Assembly: GCF_000026145.1 (NCBI RefSeq)
Contig: NC_009445.1
Span: forward strand, 5,610,501 to 5,674,500
DNA length: 64,000 nucleotides
Reading direction: 5' to 3'
Source of the DNA: Bradyrhizobium sp. ORS 278
Lineage (GTDB): Bacteria > Pseudomonadota > Alphaproteobacteria > Rhizobiales > Xanthobacteraceae
Positions 1 through 7,305 of the stretch are shown one piece after another. Position 1 is the stretch's first letter. The number at the start of each line of letters is the position of its first letter. The translations under genes and the position numbers were made by a program. Below the pieces are notes generated by a model that saw only the letters and a list, made by a program, of their open reading frames with translations, made no database searches and was not told the DNA's origin.

Positions 1-196
1 AATTGTCGATGACGCAGGTGTTGTCGACCGGACAGACCGCGGCGCATTGCGGCTCGTCGAAATGGCCGATGCACTCGGTGCACTTCTTGGGGTCGATCAC
101 GAAGGTGCCGTTCTTCTCGGAGATCGCCACGTTCGGACATTCGGGCTCGCAGGCCGAACAGCTCGTGCATTGCGAGGCAATGATCTTCAAAGTCAT
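1..196 (-). CDS. Small 2x[4Fe-4S] ferredoxin (FdxN type), partial at window edge
   Basis: The reading frame starts at ATG 196 and runs off the left end, with 65 codons visible. It carries two cysteine clusters: an N-terminal [12 protein letters not shown] and a C-terminal C-x2-C-x8-C-x3-CP group. This is the layout of the 2x[4Fe-4S] ferredoxins that give electrons to nitrogenase or to NifB. It lies 55 bases downstream of nifB on the same strand and is probably co-transcribed with it, a known arrangement in rhizobia. A close paralogue heads the SUF operon at 24666-24860. The exact C-terminus is outside the window. Family assignment is secure; the physiological partner is inferred from position. 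Confidence 0.85.
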   Translation of the reverse strand, partial: MTLKIIASQCTSCSACEPECPNVAISEKNGTFVIDPKKCTECIGHFDEPQCAAVCPVDNTCVIDN

Positions 197-251
197 GAAA
201 CGCTCCTGTCGAAAGGGGCCGGCGGCGCCGCGACGCCGCCGGGATCGGATC

Positions 252-1814
252 TCACGCCGCCGAGGTCAGGGCGCCCTGGCGGATCTCGGCGTCCCCGCGC
301 ACGACGTGCTCGATCTCGCCGCTGTTGACCTTGTCCAGGTAGCTCTTGAACCAGGCGATCGCCGACTTCTCGATGAACTCGTGGGCGAACTGGTCGACCG
401 GCTCGATGCCGGCGGCCTGCAGGTCGCTCTTCGGGCAGCCGCCGATCTTGGCCACGAACACCGCATGGCAGTCGTTGATGGCGCGGATCACGGTCTCCAG
501 GCTGTCCTCGTCGCCATAACCGCCCTGGCAGTACAGGTCGACACGGCGGTGACCGACGAACTTCGCACCGGCCGTGGAGAGTTCGTAGACCTGGAACTCC
601 TTGGCGTGGCCGAAATGCTCGTTGATCAGGCCCGAGCCCTTGGTCGCGACCGCGACCAGCAGCTTGACGTCGCTGGACTGGCCGGCGAGCGAGGCAAGCT
701 CCTCCTGGCGGGCAACGACCTTGGCGACACGCTCGCTCTCGACCGCCTCCTGATAGGCCTTGCGGCTGTCGATGTCGTAGTTCACTTCCATCGCCATGAT
801 CTTGTCGGTGGTGAACTCCGCCGAGCGGTCCTCGCCGAGCAGGCCGACGGCGTCGGCGCGGCACTGGCGGCAGTGCCGCATCATGTTCATCTCGCCTTCG
901 CACTCGTCCTGCAGCGCCTTCAGCTCCTGCGCGGTCGGGCCGCGCTGGCCGGTCAGGCCGAACACGGTGCCATGCTCCGGCGAGGAGATCAGCGGCATGA
1001 TGTTGTGCAGGAAGGCGCCGCGCGACTTCACCGCCTTGTTGACCTCGACGAGGTGCTTGTCGTTGACGCCGGGGATCATCACCGAGTTGACCTTGCAGAG
1101 GATGCCGCGCTCGGTCAGCATCTCCAGGCCCTGCAGCTGGCGGTCGGTCAGCAGCTTGGCCGCCTCGACGCCGGTGTAGCGCTTGTGCTTCCAGAACACC
1201 CAGGGATAGATCTTGGCGCCGATCTCGGGATCGACCATGTTGATGGTGATGGTGACGTGGTCGACGTTGAAGCCGGCGATGGTGTCGACATGGTCGGGCA
1301 GCGCGAGGCCGTTGGTCGACAGGCAGAGCTTGATGTCGGGCGCGGTGCGCGCGATCAGCTCGAACGTCTTGAAGGTCTTCTCGGGGTTGGCGAGCGGATC
1401 GCCGGGGCCGGCGATGCCGAGCACGGTCATCTGCGGAATGGTCGAGGCGACCGCGAGCACCTTCTTGGCAGCCTGCTCCGGCGAGAGCTTCTCGCTGACG
1501 ACGCCCGGACGCGACTCGTTGGCGCAGTCATATTTGCGATTGCAATAGTTGCACTGGATGTTGCAGGCGGGCGCCACGGCGACATGCATGCGCGCGTAGT
1601 GGTGATGCGCCTCCTCGCTGTAGCAGGGATGGTTCTTCACCTTCTCCCAGATCTCCGGCGGGAGGTCGTTCTCGCCGGCGCCCGAGCCGCAGCTCGCTTT
1701 GCCGCTGCCGCCCGAGGTGCCGCAGCCCTTATGTTCTGCGATGGTCTGCATCACCGAGCTCAGCTTGTCGCCGTCCGGTATCGTCGCCTGTTCGTGCTGC
1801 ACTGACGCGTCCAT
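252..1814 (-). CDS. nifB: Nitrogenase FeMo-cofactor biosynthesis protein NifB
   Basis: NifB is the radical SAM enzyme that fuses two [4Fe-4S] clusters and inserts carbide to make NifB-co, the core of FeMo-co. The 520-residue protein shows the radical SAM triad at Cys84, Cys88 and Cys91 (CNIQCNYC), a conserved [16 protein letters not shown] block just before it, and a C-terminal NifX/NafY-like domain from about residue 380. Length is normal for proteobacterial NifB. Start ATG 1814 is preceded by AAGGAG. The gene has its own sigma-54 promoter at 1867-1882 and two NifA sites, and is followed by a ferredoxin. Cys-rich residues near 31-42 ([12 protein letters not shown]) are typical of these N-termini. 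Confidence 0.97.
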   Translation of the reverse strand: MDASVQHEQATIPDGDKLSSVMQTIAEHKGCGTSGGSGKASCGSGAGENDLPPEIWEKVKNHPCYSEEAHHHYARMHVAVAPACNIQCNYCNRKYDCANESRPGVVSEKLSPEQAAKKVLAVASTIPQMTVLGIAGPGDPLANPEKTFKTFELIARTAPDIKLCLSTNGLALPDHVDTIAGFNVDHVTITINMVDPEIGAKIYPWVFWKHKRYTGVEAAKLLTDRQLQGLEMLTERGILCKVNSVMIPGVNDKHLVEVNKAVKSRGAFLHNIMPLISSPEHGTVFGLTGQRGPTAQELKALQDECEGEMNMMRHCRQCRADAVGLLGEDRSAEFTTDKIMAMEVNYDIDSRKAYQEAVESERVAKVVARQEELASLAGQSSDVKLLVAVATKGSGLINEHFGHAKEFQVYELSTAGAKFVGHRRVDLYCQGGYGDEDSLETVIRAINDCHAVFVAKIGGCPKSDLQAAGIEPVDQFAHEFIEKSAIAWFKSYLDKVNSGEIEHVVRGDAEIRQGALTSAA

Positions 1815-1866
1815 GTCCGCTCCTTAACGTTGCTGGCGAGCCGCAAACCGCCTTGGTAAGGAGTTC

Positions 1867-1882
1867 AGCAACTCGCGTGCCA
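1867..1882 (-). promoter_or_regulatory. Sigma-54 promoter of nifB
   Basis: On the minus strand this reads TGGCACGCGAGTTGCT, a full match to the RpoN -24/-12 consensus TGGCACG-N4-TTGCW. It lies about 50 bases upstream of the nifB ATG. Confidence 0.92.
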
Positions 1883-1939
1883 CGCCGCGGACAAGATCAT
1901 TTCTTCGGACTATCAACGCGTTAGCAAAATCATTGCGGC

Positions 1940-1996
1940 TGTCGCCTTGCCAACATGCGAAAGCCTCTCGTTTGATGCGTTGTTAGAAACGTTACA
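1940..1996. promoter_or_regulatory. Two NifA upstream activator sequences for nifB
   Basis: Two exact TGT-N10-ACA motifs occur at 1940-1955 and 1981-1996, about 60 and 100 bases upstream of the -24 element. This is the normal range for NifA enhancers. Confidence 0.85.
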
Positions 1997-2023
1997 GACT
2001 CAGACCGACGAGCGGACGCACAG

Positions 2024-2050
2024 CAAAACAGCGCGGCTTGTGGCCGCGCT
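2024..2050 (-). terminator. Intrinsic terminator after the iscA-nifS-SIR2 operon
   Basis: On the minus strand an 8-bp GC stem (AGCGCGGC / GCCGCGCT, loop of 5) is followed by GTTTTG. It sits 25 bases after the SIR2-like stop codon and before the nifB control region. Confidence 0.75.
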
Positions 2051-2074
2051 GCTCGTGAGTGTGACGGGCGGGGC

Positions 2075-2941
2075 TCAGCCGCCGATGATGATCTCGGTGG
2101 CGCGGGCGAGCGGGATCGCGATCGGCGTCAGCCGCTCGGCGATGAAGAATTTCAACTCGTTCTTCGACAGCGTGTCCGGCTCGACCAGGACGTAGTGCTC
2201 GCTGCCCGAGCGCTTGATGACCTGGCGGCCATAGGTGCGCAGCAGCTGGTCGTTGAAGCGGCAGCCAATGAACAGGAAGCCGCGATCGGTGCGGCGATCC
2301 TTCACGGTGTCGGGAATCGGCGTCTGGATGTCGATGTCGGTCAGGACCTCGACATAGTCGGCGTCGGTGATCAGGAAGTTCTTGGCCGGCGTGATGCCGC
2401 CATGCGGCTTGTACAGCAGCGTGGTCCAGCCACTGGCCTTCTCGCGATCGCTCTCGCCGCCATCAGCGTCGTAGAAGCGATACCAGCGGTCTTCGCCGAT
2501 ATGGGCGCGGGTGATGCCCTGGACTTCGCCCCAGTCGCCGCGGCCGGCCAGCGCCGTCCGCATCGCGCCGTCATACCAGCTGTCGACGATCATCGGCAGC
2601 GGCAGCGACGCGAGATGCTGCTGCAACGGCGTCGGCGCGACCGGCGTGGCGAAAGCCTCCGTCATCAGCGTTGTCACCGTGTTCCGATGACGCGTGCTTT
2701 CGATGTGCTGCGCCGAGGCCCAGGCATTGCCCTTTGCGCGGCGCGGCAGCGCCACCTTGGTACCGAAGAACGCCGCCAGCGCCTCCGGATTCATCGGCAC
2801 AGGGGCGCCGGACTGCTCCGAGACGGCCGGACCGAGAAACGGAACGACCTTGCCAGCCTTCAGCTTGGCGACGACGTCCTTCAGCAGCGCCTCGGCGTCG
2901 GCCTGCCTGATGATGTCGATATGAGGAAGCGGCGCATTCAT
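2075..2941 (-). CDS. SIR2-like (sirtuin-fold) protein of the nif cluster
   Basis: This 288-residue protein resembles the SIR2_2-type NAD-binding family. Near residue 30 it has VVPFLGPAVSEQSGAP, matching the nucleotide-binding loop V-P-F-x-G-A-G-x-S but with Pro replacing the usual second residue. A C-terminal block FLFIGCRFNDQLLRTYGRQV resembles the 'G-x-S/C-x-x-D' NAD-site motif. The ATG at 2941 overlaps the nifT stop by one base (TGATG), so the two are translationally coupled. Homologues in nif clusters have no proven role that I know of. NAD binding or NADase activity is inferred from the fold only. A shorter protein with a different start is unlikely because coupling fixes the start. Confidence 0.75.
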   Translation of the reverse strand: MNAPLPHIDIIRQADAEALLKDVVAKLKAGKVVPFLGPAVSEQSGAPVPMNPEALAAFFGTKVALPRRAKGNAWASAQHIESTRHRNTVTTLMTEAFATPVAPTPLQQHLASLPLPMIVDSWYDGAMRTALAGRGDWGEVQGITRAHIGEDRWYRFYDADGGESDREKASGWTTLLYKPHGGITPAKNFLITDADYVEVLTDIDIQTPIPDTVKDRRTDRGFLFIGCRFNDQLLRTYGRQVIKRSGSEHYVLVEPDTLSKNELKFFIAERLTPIAIPLARATEIIIGG

Positions 2942-3162
2942 CACTCGTCCCCTTCTCCACCGCGCTTGCGCGCATTGATCGTGATCGGCAGCCGCGTGTC
3001 GGCGGCCATCTGCGGCAGCTCGAGCACCCAGCCATTGGCGATGCGGATCCAGCCGCCCCACAAGGTCTCGTGCTCGGTCTCGACGATCGGCTCCTCCAGG
3101 TCCTTCTTGGGGACGTAGATGGAGAGGCCGGTTTCCGGCGAGCGGCGGATCATGACTTTCAT
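2941..3162 (-). CDS. nifT: NifT/FixU family protein
   Basis: A 73-residue protein beginning MKVMIRR, with the family's IPKKDLEEP-like and GGWIRIANGW blocks. NifT/FixU proteins are small, found only in nif clusters, and of unknown biochemical role; loss usually has little effect. The start at 3162 overlaps the nifS stop by four bases (ATGA-type junction). The stop overlaps the start of the SIR2-like gene, so nifS, nifT and the SIR2-like gene form one tight translational unit. Confidence 0.92.
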   Translation of the reverse strand: MKVMIRRSPETGLSIYVPKKDLEEPIVETEHETLWGGWIRIANGWVLELPQMAADTRLPITINARKRGGEGDE

Positions 3163-4373
3163 TGCGTAAGCTCCGTGGGACGAAGGGCGTCCGCCGCGTT
3201 TGACGGATGATGTTGCAGCCAGGACGGCGAGGTCTCGCGGAGACGGCCGACGATGTCGGGCAGCACGGCCAGCACACCATCGATATCGTCGTCGGTGGTG
3301 TCGCGCGACAACGAGAAGCGCACCGCGCCGCGCAGCAGCTCCGGCGGTACGTTCATCGCCCTGAGCACGTGCGACGGCTCCATCGAGCCGGAGGCGCAGG
3401 CGGAGCCGAGCGAGGCGGCGATACCGGCCTGGTTCAGCCGCATCACGATCGGCTCGCCTTCGAGATGCTGGAACGCGATATTGGCGGTGTTCGGGAGTCG
3501 CTGCGCAACATCGCCGAGCATGGCGCAATGGCCGACGCCCTGGGTGATTCCCTGCTCCAGCCGGTCGCGCAGCGCGCGGACTCGGCCCTGCTCGTCGGCG
3601 AGATGCTTGGCGGCGAGTTCGGCCGCCTTGCCAAGGCCGATGATGGCGGGAACATTCTCGGTGCCGCCACGCCGGCGGCGCTCCTGCGGGCCACCGCGCA
3701 CCAGCGGCGCGAACGGCGTGCCCTTCCTGACATACAGCGCACCGATGCCCTTCGGCCCGTGCAGCTTGTGTCCGGACAGCGACAGCATGTCGACGGCAGT
3801 GGCTTTCAGGTCAATGGCGATCTTGCCGACGGCCTGCACGGCATCGGTATGGAACAGCGCGCCGGCATCATGCGCGAGCTTGGCCAGCTCCGGAATGGGG
3901 TTCAGCGTGCCGGTCTCGTTGTTGGCCCACATCACGGACGCGATCGCGGTGCGCGGCCCAAGCGCGCGCTTGTAGGCGTCGACATCGAGCCGCCCGGCGG
4001 CATCGACGCCGATCAGGTGGACTGTGACGCCGCGCTTGTCGCGGAGATGCTCGACCAGCGTCAGGATCGCGGGATGCTCGACCGCGGTGGTGACGATCTC
4101 GTCGCGCCCGTCTTGAGTCTCGAGCGCCGAGAGGATCGCGGTGTTGTCCGATTCCGTCCCGCCCGAGGTGTAGACGATCTCGTGGTCGAACGCGGCGCCG
4201 AGCAGCGCCTGCAGGCTCTTGCGCGCCTGGCGGACGGCGCCCGCGACCTCGCTGCCGAAGGCATGCGAGGACGAGGCATTGCCGAACTGGTCCGTGAAGA
4301 ACGGCAACATCGCCGCGACGACCTCGGGGTCGACGCGCGTCGTGGCGTTGTTGTCGAGGTACACCGGACGCAC
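3159..4373 (-). CDS. nifS: Cysteine desulfurase NifS
   Basis: NifS is a pyridoxal-phosphate enzyme that removes sulfur from L-cysteine for nitrogenase Fe-S cluster assembly. The 404-residue protein shows the N-terminal YLDNNATT block, the PLP lysine K203 in SGHKLHGPKG, and the catalytic loop Cys326 in GSACASGS, all group I (IscS/NifS) features. Length is normal. It follows the NifU-like scaffold gene by 9 bases and precedes nifT with overlap. The window carries a second, group II desulfurase (SufS, 19720-20964), so two separate sulfur donors serve this nif island. Confidence 0.96.
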   Translation of the reverse strand: MRPVYLDNNATTRVDPEVVAAMLPFFTDQFGNASSSHAFGSEVAGAVRQARKSLQALLGAAFDHEIVYTSGGTESDNTAILSALETQDGRDEIVTTAVEHPAILTLVEHLRDKRGVTVHLIGVDAAGRLDVDAYKRALGPRTAIASVMWANNETGTLNPIPELAKLAHDAGALFHTDAVQAVGKIAIDLKATAVDMLSLSGHKLHGPKGIGALYVRKGTPFAPLVRGGPQERRRRGGTENVPAIIGLGKAAELAAKHLADEQGRVRALRDRLEQGITQGVGHCAMLGDVAQRLPNTANIAFQHLEGEPIVMRLNQAGIAASLGSACASGSMEPSHVLRAMNVPPELLRGAVRFSLSRDTTDDDIDGVLAVLPDIVGRLRETSPSWLQHHPSNAADALRPTELTQ

Positions 4374-4382
4374 GGCCGCTCC

Positions 4383-4673
4383 TTAATGCCGCGCCTTCGC
4401 AGCGCCGGCCACCGGAACCAGACGGACGAACTCGCCGAGCTTCTCGATCATGCGGGCCTGGATGCCTTCCAGGGTCGCGCTGGCGAGCTTGCAGAAGATG
4501 CAGGCGCCGGCGAGCTTGACCATGATCTTGTTGCCGTCGATCTCGACGAGCTCGCAATCGCCGCCGTCGCGCTTGAGGTTCGGACGAACCTCCTCGATCA
4601 CGGCGCGGATGATCCGCTCGCGTTCGCTCATCTGAGCCGGCGCTTCGACGACGCCCTGGGTTTCGACCAGCAT
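4383..4673 (-). CDS. NifU C-terminal-domain protein (Fe-S scaffold)
   Basis: This 96-residue protein corresponds only to the C-terminal (Nfu-type) domain of NifU, with its CIFCK (C-x2-C) cluster-binding motif near residue 60. Classical NifU is about 300 residues with an IscU-like N-terminus and a [2Fe-2S] centre; both are absent here, and no IscU gene is seen nearby. Start ATG 4673 is preceded by AGAG at a suitable distance; a longer upstream reading exists but lacks a better ribosome site. It sits between iscA and nifS, so it probably receives clusters built from NifS-derived sulfur and passes them to nitrogenase proteins. Confidence 0.88.
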   Translation of the reverse strand: MLVETQGVVEAPAQMSERERIIRAVIEEVRPNLKRDGGDCELVEIDGNKIMVKLAGACIFCKLASATLEGIQARMIEKLGEFVRLVPVAGAAKARH

Positions 4674-4702
4674 GATATCAGCTCTTTCAGATGTTGAAGG
4701 GG

Positions 4703-5026
4703 TCAAGCGAAGGACTTGCCGCAACCGCAGCTCGACTTGGCGTTGGGGTTCTCGAAGGTGAAGCCGGAGCCTTCCAGCGCAACGACGAAATCGATCGTCG
4801 TGCCCTCGAGATATTCGAGGCTCTTGTGATCGACGAGCACGCGCACACCCTCGCGCTCGATCACGGTGTCCTCGGGCTCGCTGCCGCTGACGAGGCCCAT
4901 GTTGTATTTGAGCCCGGCGCAGCCGCCGGCTTCGACCATGATCCGGAGACCGTCGACCGGCTTGTCGGAGGTCGTGATCGCGTTGCGCACTGCGTTGACG
5001 GCGCTGTCAGTCAGGTTGATCATCAT
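4703..5026 (-). CDS. IscA/HesB-type A-type Fe-S carrier
   Basis: A 107-residue A-type carrier with the conserved cysteines in the form GGCAGLKYN and a C-terminal SSCGCGKSF (C-x-C). The family binds and delivers Fe or [4Fe-4S] clusters. The start is ATG 5026 (MMINLTD), preceded by GGGAAAGG. It is the first gene after a strong sigma-54 promoter at 5065-5080 and so leads the operon iscA-nifU(C)-nifS-nifT-SIR2. Nif-linked copies are often called nif-iscA. Confidence 0.92.
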   Translation of the reverse strand: MMINLTDSAVNAVRNAITTSDKPVDGLRIMVEAGGCAGLKYNMGLVSGSEPEDTVIEREGVRVLVDHKSLEYLEGTTIDFVVALEGSGFTFENPNAKSSCGCGKSFA

Positions 5027-5064
5027 CGTCTGGCCTTTCCCATCCGGCTGTTGCGAACGGAATT

Positions 5065-5080
5065 GGCAAGTCTCGTGCCA
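5065..5080 (-). promoter_or_regulatory. Sigma-54 promoter of the iscA-nifS operon
   Basis: Minus strand reads TGGCACGAGACTTGCC, a near-perfect -24/-12 element, 39 bases upstream of the iscA start. Confidence 0.9.
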
Positions 5081-5140
5081 TCGAACAATCGCCTGAAAGA
5101 CCACGGCTTTTCGCGTTGTCTCTGTGGCGTTTCCGACGCG

Positions 5141-5156
5141 TGTCGACTTTGCGACA
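5141..5156. promoter_or_regulatory. NifA site shared by divergent promoters
   Basis: TGTCGACTTTGCGACA is an exact TGT-N10-ACA site with the wider palindrome TGTCG-N6-CGACA. It lies about 60 bases from the iscA promoter and about 115 bases from the weaker plus-strand promoter at 5268, so it can serve both. Confidence 0.82.
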
Positions 5157-5267
5157 GACGCGGTTCACGCCGTGTCGCGCCCGTAACGCCGCGATGTCGC
5201 GGCGCAAATCCGACAATCGGTTGGCCCGACGGGCGAAAATTCCAGGCAAATCAACGCGCAACGAACA

Positions 5268-5284
5268 TCGGCAGACAACTTGCA
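5268..5284 (+). promoter_or_regulatory. Probable sigma-54 promoter of the 202-residue gene
   Basis: TCGGCAGACAACTTGCA keeps the GG-N10-GC spacing and the TTGCA half of the consensus; the -24 half is imperfect (CGGCAGA). It points toward the gene at 5350 and a NifA site lies at normal enhancer distance. Confidence 0.6.
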
Positions 5285-5349
5285 TCACCGCCCTTTTGAC
5301 CGCGCCGTGCGGCGAACGGCTCATGAAGGACATGCGAGGGGATTTGCTG

Positions 5350-5958
5350 ATGACGACATTGGAGAAGACGGTTGCGATCGAGACCACCGCGCTCGCGCAG
5401 CTCGACAAGGAGGGACGGCTGCTCAATGCCGTGCTGAAGGCGCCGACGACGAAGCCCGGCCGGTTCGGCTTCCGCGGCGACATCGCGTTGAAATTCCAGA
5501 CCCAGGTCGCCGACGAGAAGCGCCCGCCGGATTTCTCGATCGAGCAGGTGCTGACGATCGTCAACGACGGCGAGCCGACGATTCCGGTGCTGGTCGGCTA
5601 CATCCACTCGCTCGCCTATCTCGAGACGGCGGTCGAGGTGCTCAAGGGCCTGCTGAAGCCGGATGGCAGCTACTTCATGTTCTGCAACAACATCGACCTG
5701 CTGGCGAAATACCGCATCAAGATGGGCGATGTGACGTTCTACGTCCTGCCGTGCGATGAATCGACGGTCTGGAAGGAGATGATGGATCTTCTGTCGATCG
5801 ACAAGAACGACATCAAGAAGCTCGATACCGCCGGCAAGCTCGACTACGTGCTCGACGCCGCGGTGAAGTTCAGCGAGAGCTACGAGGTCATCGCCTATGC
5901 CGACGCGCTGGCCAAGATGGAGCCGGTGAAGAACCGCAATGAAAACCGACCTGTTTGA
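5350..5958 (+). CDS. Uncharacterised protein of the nif island (202 residues)
   Basis: I do not recognise a family. The protein is soluble (no signal peptide or membrane segment), rather acidic and rich in Asp and Lys in its second half. Recognisable segments are YIHSLAYLETAVEVLKGLL and FMFCNNIDLLAKYRIKMG, suggesting a mixed alpha/beta fold; its two cysteines (in FMFCNN and VLPCDES) are not in a cluster motif. Start ATG 5350 follows GCGAGGGGA by seven bases; longer upstream readings have no such site. It is divergent from iscA, with a probable sigma-54 promoter and a shared NifA site, which implies a role during nitrogen fixation. Confidence 0.85.
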   Translation: MTTLEKTVAIETTALAQLDKEGRLLNAVLKAPTTKPGRFGFRGDIALKFQTQVADEKRPPDFSIEQVLTIVNDGEPTIPVLVGYIHSLAYLETAVEVLKGLLKPDGSYFMFCNNIDLLAKYRIKMGDVTFYVLPCDESTVWKEMMDLLSIDKNDIKKLDTAGKLDYVLDAAVKFSESYEVIAYADALAKMEPVKNRNENRPV

Positions 5959-5980
5959 GGTCTTTTCGCCATCTCCACAG

Positions 5981-6083
5981 CCGTCATGCCCGCGGAGGCG
6001 GGCATCCAGTACGCCGCGGCATAAGATATTGAACCGAGGTGTCACGGCGTACTGGATCGTCCGCCTTCGCGGACGATGACAGC
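5981..6083. repeat. Palindromic intergenic repeat
   Basis: The two ends (ccgtcatgcccgcggaggcg and the complement of cgccttcgcggacgatgac) and the inner pair ccagtacgccg / cggcgtactgg form a long imperfect palindrome. It lies between two convergent genes. The type is common between Bradyrhizobium genes. Confidence 0.8.
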
Positions 6084-6175
6084 CGGGCTTACATGACCAA
6101 GGTGCGAAGACGGTAGAACAGGCGCTCAGCATAAGATGAAGTCCCGGCCCTTGCGCCAGGACTTCAGGTGAGATC

Positions 6176-6637
6176 TCAGCCCTCTTCGCACTGAAGCCCG
6201 GTCTCGGACTCCTCATCGTCCTCGTCGTCCTCGACCAGGGTCACGCCGGTGACGCAGATGTCGCCATCGATGACCGACAGCGCCACCGGCGTCAGGCTCT
6301 CGCCCTTGCACGGGCCATCGACGCACATCCCGGTGCCGATCTCGAACAGCGAGCCGTGCTTGCCGCAGAGGATGCGCAGGCCGTTGCCGTCCAGGAACTG
6401 GTTGCGCTCCCAGTCCAGATTGACCTTGTCGTGCGGGCACATGTTCAGATAGCCGAACACCTGCTTGCCCCAGCGGATCACGAAGATCGGCCACGGGCGA
6501 TGGCTGCCGTCCTCCGCCACGATCATGAGCTGAAAGCCCATGGCGCGGCGGCTCGGGATGTCGTTGAAGCTGCAGATGGCGTAGGCGACGTCGGTCGTCA
6601 TGTCGGGCTCCATCGATGTCTGGCGCATGTCCGACAT
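6176..6637 (-). CDS. Rieske-type [2Fe-2S] protein of the nif island
   Basis: A 153-residue soluble protein with the two Rieske ligand boxes CPHDKVN (C-x-H) and CGKHGSLF (C-x2-H), spaced about 30 residues apart, so it should bind a [2Fe-2S] cluster with two Cys and two His. The C-terminus is an acidic tail, DDEDDEESE, then QCEEG. Start ATG 6637 is the best candidate; a second Met about 12 residues later is possible. It may carry electrons to nitrogenase or to a ring-hydroxylase-type enzyme, but no partner oxygenase is in the window. It is divergent from the gene at 6798. Confidence 0.85.
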   Translation of the reverse strand: MSDMRQTSMEPDMTTDVAYAICSFNDIPSRRAMGFQLMIVAEDGSHRPWPIFVIRWGKQVFGYLNMCPHDKVNLDWERNQFLDGNGLRILCGKHGSLFEIGTGMCVDGPCKGESLTPVALSVIDGDICVTGVTLVEDDEDDEESETGLQCEEG

Positions 6638-6743
6638 TGCCGCTTTCCACACAGCGAGAGCGACCGTCGGCTCGCTGACGGCACACGTTGCAAGATTCGC
6701 GCAACTCAGCGCGTCACCTGCCTTTCTCGCTTTTGCGAGAGAC

Positions 6744-6759
6744 TGGCACAGAACTTGAA
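6744..6759 (+). promoter_or_regulatory. Candidate sigma-54 promoter for 6798-8505
   Basis: TGGCACAGAACTTGAA has a perfect -24 half and correct spacing, but the -12 half is TTGA rather than TTGC. The same variant occurs before the SUF operon (24914-24929). It would give a leader of about 28 bases with an AAGGAG ribosome site. Confidence 0.6.
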
Positions 6760-6797
6760 AATTTCTCCTGCAAACGGCCCTTTGTAAGGAGATCGAC

Positions 6798-7256
6798 ATG
6801 AACGTGACATTGGACTTCGTCGAGAGCTCGCTCGACGACATCAAGGCCGCTCTCGACGGCGGCACGCTGACGGTCTACTCCGTGGCGCGTCCGACCACCG
6901 CCGACAAGGCGGTCGACCGCAGCGGCGTGCTCGCGACCTTCACCTTTGGCTCGCCCGCTTTCGGACCCGCAGTCGACGGCCTGGAGCAGCCGATCTTCGT
7001 CGCCGCCGCCGTGCCGGCCGCCACCGTCGGCACGCCCGGCTTCGCCCGCGCCCGCAAGGCCGACGGCACCACGGTTGCCGATTTCTCGGCCGGCCCCGGC
7101 GAGCGCGAGATCAAGTTCACCGAAGTGTCCTGCTCGCCCGGCGCGCCGGTGACGGTTGCGACCTTCAAGATCATCGCCGATGGCGGCTGGCCTGAGCGGC
7201 CGGAATATTACGACAGCCATCCGCGCCCGGGCTACGCGATGCCGAAAACGCTCTGA
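6798..7256 (+). CDS. Uncharacterised beta-rich protein of the nif island (152 residues)
   Basis: No named family is recognised. The sequence is Gly/Ala/Thr/Val-rich with segments such as LATFTFGSPAFGPA and EVSCSPGAPVTVATFKI that look like beta strands. The pattern recalls small phage structural proteins, which is unexpected here. There is one cysteine and no signal peptide. The start ATG 6798 is preceded by AAGGAG. It is the first gene of a plus-strand group with a sulfurtransferase and another unknown protein and has a candidate sigma-54 promoter, so nitrogen-fixation expression is likely; function is unknown. Confidence 0.85.
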   Translation: MNVTLDFVESSLDDIKAALDGGTLTVYSVARPTTADKAVDRSGVLATFTFGSPAFGPAVDGLEQPIFVAAAVPAATVGTPGFARARKADGTTVADFSAGPGEREIKFTEVSCSPGAPVTVATFKIIADGGWPERPEYYDSHPRPGYAMPKTL

Positions 7257-7305
7257 CGCGCTTTTCGCGTCAGCTGTCCCGTTGGCCCTCATCGAGAGCG
7301 CATGC

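Noticed and set aside
3..1805. A 600-residue plus-strand frame across nifB
   Set aside because: Antisense to nifB and the ferredoxin, both certain.
6689..6704. Possible sigma-54 element for the Rieske gene (minus strand TTGCGCGAATCTTGCA)
   Set aside because: The -24 GG is broken (TG), so it is too weak to list as a promoter.
6783..6798. A further TGT-N10-ACA match
   Set aside because: It overlaps the ribosome site and start codon of the gene at 6798 and is wrongly placed for that gene's promoter; probably chance, although it could serve the divergent Rieske gene.
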